From: an uncultured Rhodospirillales bacterium
GTDB taxonomy: Bacteria; Pseudomonadota; Alphaproteobacteria; Acetobacterales; Acetobacteraceae
Direction: 5' to 3'
DNA length: 8,920 bases
Assembly (NCBI GenBank): GCA_903844785.1
Contig: CAIMVB010000107.1
Span: 1 to 8,920 of the forward strand
Shown here: piece after piece, positions 1-6,450 of the stretch
How positions within the stretch are numbered: position 1 is the stretch's first letter
Layout of the letters: each line of letters begins with the position of its first letter
The notes under the pieces: model-generated
The model's database searches: none
What the model was told of the DNA's origin: nothing
The model's input: only the letters and a program-made list of their open reading frames with translations
Program-made: the position numbers and the translations under genes

Positions 1-2
1 AT

Positions 3-788
3 AATATGGCCTATGGGCTGCGTATTCGCGGCCTTGACCGCGAAGATATCAAGCGCCGCGTTCAGGAAGCCGCCGATCTGCTCGGCCTTTCCGAATTGCT
101 TGATCGCCGCCCGCGGGAGTTATCCGGCGGTCAGCGTCAGCGCGTGGCCATGGGCCGCGCCATTGTCCGCGAACCCAAACTATTCCTGTTTGATGAACCG
201 CTTTCCAACCTGGATGCGAAGCTGCGCGTTGCAATGCGCGCGGAAATCAAGCGCTTGCAACGCCGGCTTGGCGTCACCAGCCTTTTCGTCACGCACGACC
301 AGGTGGAAGCGATGACTTTGGGCGATAGGCTGGTTGTCATGCATGAAGGACGCGCGGCGCAAATCGCCTCTCCCATGGAGATTTTTGAACGCCCTGCCGA
401 TACCTATGTCGCGGGCTTCATCGGCAGCCCAGCCATGAATCTCCTGCCCGCCACCATTACGGAAGATGGCAAGGGCGCCACGCTTTCCGATGGCAACATC
501 ATCGCCCTGCCCGCCGGGCAATACGCCACGCGCCCCGGCCAGAAGGTGACACTTGGCATCCGCCCAGAACATATCAGCCTGCCAGGGCCGCTCCGCCTCA
601 CCACCGATCTGATTGAACCGCTTGGTTCGGAAAGCGTGCTGCATGGCAAGCTGGCGTCGGGCGAAACCCTCACCCTGCGCCTGCCCGGCGCGCCACCCGC
701 CGCGACGGTTTTGGACATCGCGCTGCGCACGGAACATCTGCATCTGTTTGATGCCGCAACAGGCAAGCGGCTGCCTGCGCCTGGCTAA
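3..788 (+). CDS. ugpC: ABC transporter ATP-binding protein, MalK/UgpC type (5' truncated by window edge)
   Basis: ATPase subunit that would power uptake of a sugar, polyol or glycerol-3-phosphate through two inner-membrane permeases not in this window. The frame is open to the left edge; Asn precedes the first visible Met, and N-M-A-Y-G-L is normally internal in this family, so the ATG at 6 is probably not the true start. Counting from that Met, I see the ABC signature LSGGQ (39-43), Walker B LFLFDEP (59-65), D-loop SNLD (67-70) and the H-loop His97 in VTHD. From about residue 136 ([13 protein letters not shown]) a C-terminal TOBE/regulatory region typical of MalK, UgpC and MsmK follows. Walker A and probably the Q-loop lie upstream, roughly 90-100 residues. 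The UgpC label rests on overall resemblance; the substrate cannot be read from an ATPase. It ends 6 bases before the convergent ligase gene, with no visible terminator between them. Confidence 0.93.
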   Translation, partial: NMAYGLRIRGLDREDIKRRVQEAADLLGLSELLDRRPRELSGGQRQRVAMGRAIVREPKLFLFDEPLSNLDAKLRVAMRAEIKRLQRRLGVTSLFVTHDQVEAMTLGDRLVVMHEGRAAQIASPMEIFERPADTYVAGFIGSPAMNLLPATITEDGKGATLSDGNIIALPAGQYATRPGQKVTLGIRPEHISLPGPLRLTTDLIEPLGSESVLHGKLASGETLTLRLPGAPPAATVLDIALRTEHLHLFDAATGKRLPAPG

Positions 789-794
789 ACAAGG

Positions 795-2357
795 TCACAC
801 CTGCCCGCGTTCGATCAGTAGGCGCTTCACCTCATTCTTCGGGACCTTGCCGTAACCGGAACGCGGCAGCGCATCCCACACCACGATCTTCGCCGGCCAT
901 TTATAGCGGCCAAGCTTGCCATCCAGATGCGCCATCACCGCTGCCGGATCAATCACCGCACCGGCTTCGGCCACCAGCACCGCGACCCCGCTTTCGCCCC
1001 ATTTGGCATCCGGCACACCCACCACACAGGCTTCCGCCACAGATGCGTGTGTCAGCAGTGCTTCCTCCACCTCGCGCGGGTACACATTGGACCCGCCAGA
1101 GATATACATGTCCGAAGCGCGCCCGGTGATATACAGGAACCCGCGCGCATCCAAATGCCCAAGATCACCGGTATGGAACCAGCCGCCGGCAAAGGCCTTT
1201 TCATTCGCGCTGTCATTTTCGAAATAGCCCGCGAAAACCGCAGGCCCGCGCACGCAAATCTCGCCGGTTTCGCCCGCTGGCAGGGACTTATTCGCCGCAT
1301 CCAAAATCGCCACCTCAATCCCCGTGCGCGGATAGCCGCAGGAACCGATTGGCATGGCGGGATCATCTTCCAAACTATGCCAGGCGGGCGGCAGCACGGT
1401 GATATTGCCAGTCACCTCACCCAGGCCGAAATACTGCACCAGGCAAGGACCCAGCTTGCTCAGCGCGTATTTCTGATCCTCCCGATACATCGGCGCGCCG
1501 GCATAGATGACATGGCGGAGCGATGAATGATCATGCGTATCCACCGCAGGATCACGGCAAAGCGTGTTCAGAATCGTCGGCACGGTGAACATGTTGGAAA
1601 CCCGATGCGTCTCAATCAGCCGCCAGGCTTCCGGCACATCAAACCGCTCGCCGGGCAGCAGGATGGAGGCCGCGCCGCGCGCCACTTGCGATAGGGCATG
1701 CACGCCTGCGCCATGGGAGAGCGGCGCCACGACCAAGGACGCGTCATGCTCATTCAACCCCGGCATCAGATCGGCGATGTGGTTGTTGATAACGAAAGCC
1801 ATTTGCCCATGGGTCAGGATGCCCCCCTTGGGCCGGCCCGTGGTGCCGGAGGTATAAAAGAACCAGGCCGGATGATCTCGATCCACATCGGCGGGCACGG
1901 TCAGGGGCGCGGCCTGGCCCTCAGCGATCAAATCCTCCCAGGAAAACCCGGCACCTTCACCAATCGAAATATCCAGCACGCAGGCCGGGTTTTCCGCACG
2001 GCAAGCGGCGCGATGTTCGGGGAAGGCCGTATCAAATATCTGCGCCTTGCAGCGCGACGATCCGGCCAAATAGGCCGCCTCTGGCGGGCTCAGGCGGAAA
2101 TTCGTTGGCACCCAAACCGCGCCAATCAGCCAAACCGCCCAGACCCCTTCAAAAATCGCGTTATTGTTGCGCGAGTGAATCAGTACGCGGTCGCCTGCGC
2201 CAATGCCGCGCGCCTGCAGCCCGGCCGCGGCGGACGAAGCCCGCGCCGCGATTTCCGCCCAGGACCAGACCTTATCGCGCCAGATCAGGCCCGGGCGGTC
2301 CGGCAGGCGGCGGGCGGTTTGCAGCAGCATGGCGCCCAGGTTGGAAGTCGGGATCAT
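795..2357 (-). CDS. Acyl-CoA ligase / AMP-dependent synthetase (ANL superfamily)
   Basis: A 520-residue cytoplasmic enzyme expected to activate a carboxylic acid with ATP to an acyl-adenylate and then to acyl-CoA. Length is normal for the family. Visible motifs in order: P-loop YTSGTTGRPKG (168-178); APLSHGAG (211-218); YAGAPM (285-290); A5-type FGLGE (310-314), where the usual YGxTE has Phe for Tyr and Gly for Thr; TGD with Asp398; the hinge region with GR (412-413); and the C-terminal catalytic Lys504 in GYGKV. All core catalytic elements appear intact. The ATG at 2357 is supported by AAAGGAGA (2364-2371 on the minus strand) six bases upstream. It is transcribed away from the TRAP operon and shares its 119-bp upstream region. 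I infer it activates the acid that transporter imports; the substrate may be aliphatic or aromatic and is not determined. Fatty-acyl-CoA synthase is the likely automatic label. Confidence 0.95.
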   Translation of the reverse strand: MIPTSNLGAMLLQTARRLPDRPGLIWRDKVWSWAEIAARASSAAAGLQARGIGAGDRVLIHSRNNNAIFEGVWAVWLIGAVWVPTNFRLSPPEAAYLAGSSRCKAQIFDTAFPEHRAACRAENPACVLDISIGEGAGFSWEDLIAEGQAAPLTVPADVDRDHPAWFFYTSGTTGRPKGGILTHGQMAFVINNHIADLMPGLNEHDASLVVAPLSHGAGVHALSQVARGAASILLPGERFDVPEAWRLIETHRVSNMFTVPTILNTLCRDPAVDTHDHSSLRHVIYAGAPMYREDQKYALSKLGPCLVQYFGLGEVTGNITVLPPAWHSLEDDPAMPIGSCGYPRTGIEVAILDAANKSLPAGETGEICVRGPAVFAGYFENDSANEKAFAGGWFHTGDLGHLDARGFLYITGRASDMYISGGSNVYPREVEEALLTHASVAEACVVGVPDAKWGESGVAVLVAEAGAVIDPAAVMAHLDGKLGRYKWPAKIVVWDALPRSGYGKVPKNEVKRLLIERGQV

Positions 2358-2476
2358 GCGGCGTCTCCTTTAGCTGTGCCTTTCAGGCGGTTCGCTTCAT
2401 GTTTCGCTTGCCCTCAGGCGCGGGCTTGGGCAAGTGGGGATCATAGGTCGAACATCCACAAAGGGAGAAAGACGCC
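2358..2476. promoter_or_regulatory. Divergent control region between acyl-CoA ligase and TRAP operon
   Basis: These 119 bases separate two genes transcribed in opposite directions, so promoters for both should lie here. On the minus strand TATGAT (plus coordinates 2440-2445) is a good -10-like hexamer for the ligase gene, but I find no convincing -35 at the right distance. No clear plus-strand promoter is visible. The region holds a perfect 7-bp inverted repeat (2407-2434), listed separately, and two direct copies of TTCGCTT (2391-2397 and 2403-2409) twelve bases apart. Ribosome binding sites for both genes sit at its ends: AAAGGAGA for the ligase and GGGAG (2463-2467) for dctP. No regulator gene is adjacent. 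That it is a shared control region follows from geometry; the individual sites are inference. Confidence 0.5.
2407..2434. repeat. Inverted repeat CTTGCCC-N14-GGGCAAG, candidate operator or leader hairpin
   Basis: CTTGCCC (2407-2413) is the exact reverse complement of GGGCAAG (2428-2434), with a 14-base spacer. In plus-strand RNA the stem could extend outward by a G-U (2406/2435) and a C-G (2405/2436) pair. It lies about 43 bases before dctP and 50 bases before the ligase start, where a repressor or activator would bind, and its half-site centres are 21 bases apart, two helical turns. It could equally be a chance repeat in GC-rich DNA. Confidence 0.35.
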
Positions 2477-3529
2477 ATGACCACCCAATTCGAGGGCGCG
2501 ACGCGCCGTAACCTGCTGCTCGGCGCCGGGGCGCTTGGCCTGGCCGCCCCGTCTATTGCGCGCGCTCAGGGCCAATACCGGGCCGAATACAAGGTCTCCG
2601 TCGTGGGCAATCGCCCGCTGCCGATCTCAGACGGCGCCTTTACCTGGGCGGAACTGGTCACGGAACGCTCCGGCGGGCGGATCAATATGAAGGTCTATCC
2701 GGGAAGCCAATTGGTCGGCGGGGACCAAACGCGCGAATTGGTCGCCATGCGTCAGGGCGTCATTGATATGGCGGTGTTTTCCACCATCAATATCTCCCCG
2801 CAAATCCGCGAAATGAACCTGTTCTCCCTGCCCTTCCTGATGCCCAATCACCGCGCTTATGACGCGATTATCAATGGGGAAGTCGGGCGCGACCTGTTCG
2901 GCACGCTGACCAGCCGCGACGTGACACCAGTTGCCTGGGGCGAGAATGGCTTCCGCGAAATCTCCAACAGCAAGCGGGAAATCCGCAAGCCCGAGGATCT
3001 GCGTGGCCTGAAAATCCGCTTCGCGGCAGGCGCCATTTTCAGCGAAATCTACCAGGGCCTGGGTGCCAATCCAGTGCAGATGTCTTTCGCTGATCTGCAG
3101 CCGGCGTTGTCCACCGGCGCTGTGGATGGGCAGGAGAACCCGGTCAATCTGTTCCTTGGCTTCCGGATGGATACGCTGGCGCAGAAGCATCTTTCCATCT
3201 GGAATTACTGCGCCGATGCCTGCGTTTTCGTAGCCTCCAAGGCGGTGATGGATAGCTTCGCGCCGGCGGATCGGGAATTGGTGATCGCCTGCGCGCGGGA
3301 AGCGGCGCAGCGCCAAATCGCGGCATCCCGCAAGGGGCTTGGCATTGATGGGGATCGTTCTTCCATTGAAGAATGCGTCCGCCGCGGTGTTGCGGTGGCG
3401 GAACTGACGCCGGCTGAAAAGCAGGCTTTCGCCCGTGCCACACGCCCCGTCTACGACAAATGGGCGCAAACCGTGGGCAGCGCGCTGGTGCAAAAGGCCG
3501 AAGCGGCCATTGCGCGCGCGATTGCCTGA
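2477..3529 (+). CDS. dctP: TRAP transporter solute-binding protein, DctP family
   Basis: Periplasmic receptor of a TRAP transporter, which captures an organic acid and delivers it to the DctQM membrane complex. The 350 residues begin with a twin-arginine-like signal, TRRNLLL (9-15), followed by a hydrophobic stretch and a probable cleavage after ARA (28-30). Family landmarks are clear: GLKIR (177-181), with Arg181 at the place of the arginine that pairs with a substrate carboxylate in this family, then ADLQPALSTGAVDGQEN (205-221), the most conserved segment of DctP proteins. The ATG is preceded by GGGAG nine bases upstream. It is the first gene of dctPQM; the stop is six bases before dctQ. 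The ligand is not evident; the divergent acyl-CoA ligase suggests a carboxylate that is subsequently CoA-activated rather than a classic C4-dicarboxylate. Confidence 0.95.
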   Translation: MTTQFEGATRRNLLLGAGALGLAAPSIARAQGQYRAEYKVSVVGNRPLPISDGAFTWAELVTERSGGRINMKVYPGSQLVGGDQTRELVAMRQGVIDMAVFSTINISPQIREMNLFSLPFLMPNHRAYDAIINGEVGRDLFGTLTSRDVTPVAWGENGFREISNSKREIRKPEDLRGLKIRFAAGAIFSEIYQGLGANPVQMSFADLQPALSTGAVDGQENPVNLFLGFRMDTLAQKHLSIWNYCADACVFVASKAVMDSFAPADRELVIACAREAAQRQIAASRKGLGIDGDRSSIEECVRRGVAVAELTPAEKQAFARATRPVYDKWAQTVGSALVQKAEAAIARAIA

Positions 3530-3535
3530 CGCGCA

Positions 3536-4045
3536 ATGAGTGTCGAGTTGGATCCGGGGGCGAGCCTCCCGGATCCGAAAACCCGCATCCCGCTCAGTTT
3601 CGAACGTGTGCTGCTGGCGCTTGCCATGGCGGCCATGGCGTTGATTACGGCGACGAATGTGCTGGCGCGGTACCTCACTAATGTATCGCTGGCGATTACC
3701 GAAGAATATTCGGTGGTGCTGATGGTGGTGATTGCGCTGATCGGCACGGCACTCGCCATCGCAACCGGGCGGCATATACGGGTTGGGTATTTCACCGATC
3801 TGATGGGCAAGGCTGGGCAACGCCGGGCGGAAATGCTGGCGCTGATCCTTGCCATTATTTGCTTTGGCTTGCTCGCCATTTTCGGCGCCAAGCTTGCCTA
3901 TGATGAATATCGCTTTGAAGTGCTGTCCAACGGGCTTGGCAATCCGCAATGGCTCTATACTGGCTGGCTGCCTTTGGTCTCGCTTTTGGTCATTGCGCGC
4001 GCGGCGGGCCGGCTGATGCGGCTGGCATGCGGAAAGGATGGCTGA
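3536..4045 (+). CDS. dctQ: TRAP transporter small permease, DctQ family
   Basis: Small inner-membrane subunit that partners DctM in the TRAP complex. At 169 residues it has the usual size and four predicted transmembrane segments, about 23-43, 55-77, 97-119 and 139-160. Family marks include NVLARY (41-46) at the end of segment 1, a conserved-looking EEY (56-58) before segment 2, GRHIRV (78-83), and PQWLYTGWLPLV before the last segment. The ATG at 3536 is six bases after the dctP stop and has no clear Shine-Dalgarno, so translation is probably coupled to dctP. The next in-frame Met falls inside the first transmembrane segment and is unlikely as the start. A strong RNA stem-loop covers codons 5-15, so initiation may be limited. 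It ends three bases before dctM. Confidence 0.93.
   Translation: MSVELDPGASLPDPKTRIPLSFERVLLALAMAAMALITATNVLARYLTNVSLAITEEYSVVLMVVIALIGTALAIATGRHIRVGYFTDLMGKAGQRRAEMLALILAIICFGLLAIFGAKLAYDEYRFEVLSNGLGNPQWLYTGWLPLVSLLVIARAAGRLMRLACGKDG
3548..3578 (+). repeat. Strong stem-loop at the dctP/dctQ junction
   Basis: GGATCCGGG (3550-3558) is the exact reverse complement of CCCGGATCC (3568-3576). With flanking pairs the RNA stem runs 3548-3560 against 3566-3578: 13 pairs, of which two are G-U, closing a five-base loop CGAGC. No U-tract follows, so it is not an intrinsic terminator. It starts 19 bases after the dctP stop and occupies codons 5-15 of dctQ as annotated. Such structures downstream of binding-protein genes, as in the malE-malF interval, protect upstream mRNA and leave the receptor more abundant than its permeases. 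That role here is inference. Confidence 0.6.
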
Positions 4046-4048
4046 GCC

Positions 4049-5335
4049 ATGATCGCAACCACCCTGTTCCTCGCCTTCGCTGTGCTGCTTGCGGGCGGCG
4101 TGCCGGTCGCGATTTGTCTTGGGCTTGCTGGCGCTTTCGCCATTTGGCTTGCGGATCAATCAATTATGGCGATGCCGACCAATGTCTATGCCGGCATTGC
4201 CAAATATCCGCTGATCGCGATTCCGATGTTCGTGCTGGTCGGCAGCGTGTTTGACCGCACTGGCGTGGCACTTCGCCTGGTGCGCTTTGCCACTGCTTTG
4301 GTTGGCGCCGGGCGCGGGGCGCTTGCTTCCGTGGCTGTTTTGGTCGCGATGGTGATTGGTGGCATATCGGGCTCGGGCCCCGCCACCAGCGCCGCGGTTG
4401 GCCAGGTGGTGACGAAAAGCATGGCCGAAGATGGCTATCCGCGCCCCTTTATCGCGAGCGTGGTCGGAGCCGCCGCCGCCACTGATATTCTTATCCCGCC
4501 TTCTATTGCCTTCATCGTCTATGCCGTTCTGGTGCCGGGCGTTTCCGTACCCGCAATTTTCGCCGCTGGCATGATCCCAGGCATCCTCGCTGGTCTTTGC
4601 ATCATCGCCGCGGTGGTGATCATTTCCATTCTGAAGGATTTCGGCGGCAAGGCGCGCCAGAAGGAAGCCATTGCTGTTTGGCAGAGCTTTAAGGCGGCGT
4701 TCTGGGGCCTGCTGGCGCCGGTGGTGATCCTGGGTGGCATGCGGCTTGGGCTTTTCACGCCAACCGAAGCAGCGGTGGTTGCGGTATTCTATGGGCTGTT
4801 TATCGGCTTTTTCATCTATCGCAGCCTCAGCCTGCGCGATGTCTATGAAATGCTCGTGGAAGCCGGGGAAATCTCCGCCGTTATTCTGATTGTCATTGCC
4901 CTTGCCACTGTATTCGCTTGGTCCACCAGCACGCTTGGCATTGTGCGCCCGGTTGTGGAATGGGTGGTGGGGCTTGGGTTCGGTTCGGCCGGCACGCTGG
5001 CGCTGCTCACGATTTTCCTGATCATTGTTGGGATGTTTCTGGATGGTATTTCGATCTTCCTGATCCTGCTGCCGGTACTGCTGCCAATTGCCGCTGCCTT
5101 TCAATGGGACCTGACCTGGTTTGGTGTGGTGCTGACCATGATGATCGCGATCGGCCAATTTACCCCACCCATGGCGGTGAATTTGATGGTATCCTGCCGT
5201 ATTGCAGGCGTTTCCATGGAAAGCACCGTACCCTGGGTGATCTGGCTGGTGCTGGCCATGACGCTTTCGGCAGTCGCTGTCCTGGCTTTTCCGGATTTGG
5301 CGCTTTGGCTGCCGCGCGTGATGGGACTTGGCTGA
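4049..5335 (+). CDS. dctM: TRAP transporter large permease, DctM family
   Basis: Large inner-membrane subunit that moves the substrate using an ion gradient, normally sodium. The 428 residues are the standard length for a separate, unfused DctM, and hydrophobic segments fill nearly the whole chain, consistent with about 12 helices. Hallmarks are GGISGSGPATSAAVG (104-118), DILIPPS (146-152), FTPTEAA (236-242), and FTPPMAVNL (371-379) near the C-terminus. The first and last two resemble the pseudo-symmetric hairpin and clamshell motifs that bind sodium and substrate in this family. The start is three bases after the dctQ stop with GGAAAGG (4031-4037) upstream. It closes the dctPQM operon. In the 53 bases before the convergent Bug gene ends I find no convincing terminator. 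Confidence 0.96.
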   Translation: MIATTLFLAFAVLLAGGVPVAICLGLAGAFAIWLADQSIMAMPTNVYAGIAKYPLIAIPMFVLVGSVFDRTGVALRLVRFATALVGAGRGALASVAVLVAMVIGGISGSGPATSAAVGQVVTKSMAEDGYPRPFIASVVGAAAATDILIPPSIAFIVYAVLVPGVSVPAIFAAGMIPGILAGLCIIAAVVIISILKDFGGKARQKEAIAVWQSFKAAFWGLLAPVVILGGMRLGLFTPTEAAVVAVFYGLFIGFFIYRSLSLRDVYEMLVEAGEISAVILIVIALATVFAWSTSTLGIVRPVVEWVVGLGFGSAGTLALLTIFLIIVGMFLDGISIFLILLPVLLPIAAAFQWDLTWFGVVLTMMIAIGQFTPPMAVNLMVSCRIAGVSMESTVPWVIWLVLAMTLSAVAVLAFPDLALWLPRVMGLG

Positions 5336-5388
5336 GGAGTTTTGGCGGCATCACCCGCATCCCATTGCCCAGCAGAAGATTGAAGCTT

Positions 5389-6375
5389 TCAGTTTCGCGG
5401 CGCGCCAATTTCAACCATCAGGCGCTTCTCCGCCTCATTCTCGGCGGCCACATGGGCGCGATAGGCGGCGCTATCCAAGTAACGAAGCGGCATATCAAAG
5501 CGCGCGATCGCGGCCAGATGTGCGGGATCATGCAGCGCATCCCGAAACGCATCATGCAGAATGGCGACCACGCCCGGGTCCATGCCGCGCGGCCCGGCAA
5601 TGCCGTAGCTGCTTTCGCCATCGATCGGAAAGCCAAGTTCCGTCAGCGTTGGCACGGCCGGGAAGCGCGCCGCACGTTCACGCATCCAAAGCGCCAGCGG
5701 TCGCACTCGCCCATCCAGCGCCATTTCAGCCCAGGCGCTGGTTTCCGCCGAGAAATGAATATCGCCCGCCAATAGCGCCTGAAGATTGGGCGCCGCGCCC
5801 CGGAAGGGTACCGCCACCCAATCAATCCCGGCCATGCGGGCAAGTTGAGTCATTTGCACATCGGAAGTCAGCGCACCGGGCGTGCCGTAGCTGAACTTGC
5901 CGGGATTTGCCCGTGCATCGGCCAGCAATTCAGCCAAATCACGCCAGGGCGCATCGGCGCGCACCACAATCCCGCCCATATAGCCAACAAGGCGCAGGAT
6001 ATAGGTGAAATCCCGCATCGGGTCCCAAAGCGGACGATCAGTCAGCGCTGGCAGGCGGAACACCCCATTGGGCATTTGGCCGATTGTGTAGCCATCGGCC
6101 CGCGCTTCCCGCGCCATATGCAGGGCACCAAGCGTGCCCGCCGCACCAGGGCGATTTTCCACCAATACTGGCTGGCCCAGGCGTCGTCCCGCCGCTTCAC
6201 ACAGCGCGCGCATCTGCCCATCGGTTGGACCACCGGGCGCCCAGGGCACGATCATGCGTATGGGTCGTTCCGGAAAGCGTGGCTGCGCTATGGCGGGGCA
6301 GGCCAACACCAAGCTGGCCGCCAAAAACTTACGCCGTCCGAGCGGCGCAGCATTTCGAGAAATTTCTAAAATCAC
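5389..6375 (-). CDS. Bug/TctC-family periplasmic substrate-binding protein (orphan)
   Basis: Extracytoplasmic receptor of the tripartite tricarboxylate transporter type, which binds carboxylated or amidated small molecules. At 328 residues the length fits. A twin-arginine-like signal RRKFLAAS (14-21) leads to probable cleavage after PAIA (27-30). Family motifs: RPIRMIVPWAPGG (37-49), VENRPGAAGTLG (72-83), YGTPG (153-157), VPFRGAAPNLQALLAGDI (179-196) and VPTLTELG (221-228). The start is GTG at 6375, with a weak AGG (6384-6386) eight bases upstream; no ATG precedes the signal sequence. No tctA/tctB permease genes are visible, which is common for Bug proteins in species with many copies. It is convergent with dctM and downstream of the Tim44-like gene on the same strand, probably separated by a terminator-like hairpin. 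The ligand is unknown. Cys26 gives only a poor lipobox, so a soluble periplasmic form is favoured. Confidence 0.93.
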   Translation of the reverse strand: MILEISRNAAPLGRRKFLAASLVLACPAIAQPRFPERPIRMIVPWAPGGPTDGQMRALCEAAGRRLGQPVLVENRPGAAGTLGALHMAREARADGYTIGQMPNGVFRLPALTDRPLWDPMRDFTYILRLVGYMGGIVVRADAPWRDLAELLADARANPGKFSYGTPGALTSDVQMTQLARMAGIDWVAVPFRGAAPNLQALLAGDIHFSAETSAWAEMALDGRVRPLALWMRERAARFPAVPTLTELGFPIDGESSYGIAGPRGMDPGVVAILHDAFRDALHDPAHLAAIARFDMPLRYLDSAAYRAHVAAENEAEKRLMVEIGAPRN

Positions 6376-6394
6376 CCGCAGGACCTACACTAAA

Positions 6395-6421
6395 GCCGGC
6401 CGCCGGGAAATCGCCGCCGGC
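6395..6421 (-). terminator. GC-rich hairpin, probable terminator of the Tim44-like gene
   Basis: On the minus strand, 30 bases past the Tim44-like stop codon, GCCGGC arms (6416-6421 and 6395-6400) form a 6-bp stem that can extend by two more pairs after one mismatch, enclosing an A/T-containing loop. TTTA follows directly (6394-6391). This looks like a rho-independent terminator with a short U-run, so termination may be partial. The GTG of the Bug gene begins only 19 bases beyond it, leaving little room for an independent promoter; some read-through may supply that gene. Confidence 0.4.
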
Positions 6422-6450
6422 ATGGCCGAAGCCACACCGGCGCGCTTAAT

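Noticed and set aside
1698..2480. Plus-strand open frame (260 codons) opposite the acyl-CoA ligase, ending at the dctP start
   Set aside because: It is antisense to conserved ligase motifs, and its peptide has no recognisable domain. Its end overlaps the dctP ATG only by chance.
3555..3578. The dctP/dctQ stem-loop as an intrinsic terminator
   Set aside because: The stem is followed by GAAAACCCGC rather than a T-run, and it lies inside an operon whose downstream genes are intact.
2627..4159. Long minus-strand open frame (510 codons) opposite dctP and dctQ
   Set aside because: It lies entirely antisense to two clearly recognisable TRAP genes, its peptide is rich in His, Arg, Gln and Asn with no motif or domain, and it follows from the G/C bias at third positions of the real genes.
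4160..5158. Minus-strand open frame (332 codons) opposite dctM
   Set aside because: It mirrors a highly hydrophobic membrane gene, giving a low-complexity polar His/Asp/Arg-rich peptide without any family resemblance; it is a codon-bias shadow.
5336..5388. Possible bidirectional terminator between dctM and the convergent Bug gene
   Set aside because: Only a 4-bp GCGG/CCGC match (5345-5358) and the short palindrome AAGCTT are present, with no stable stem or T-run, so I do not call a terminator.
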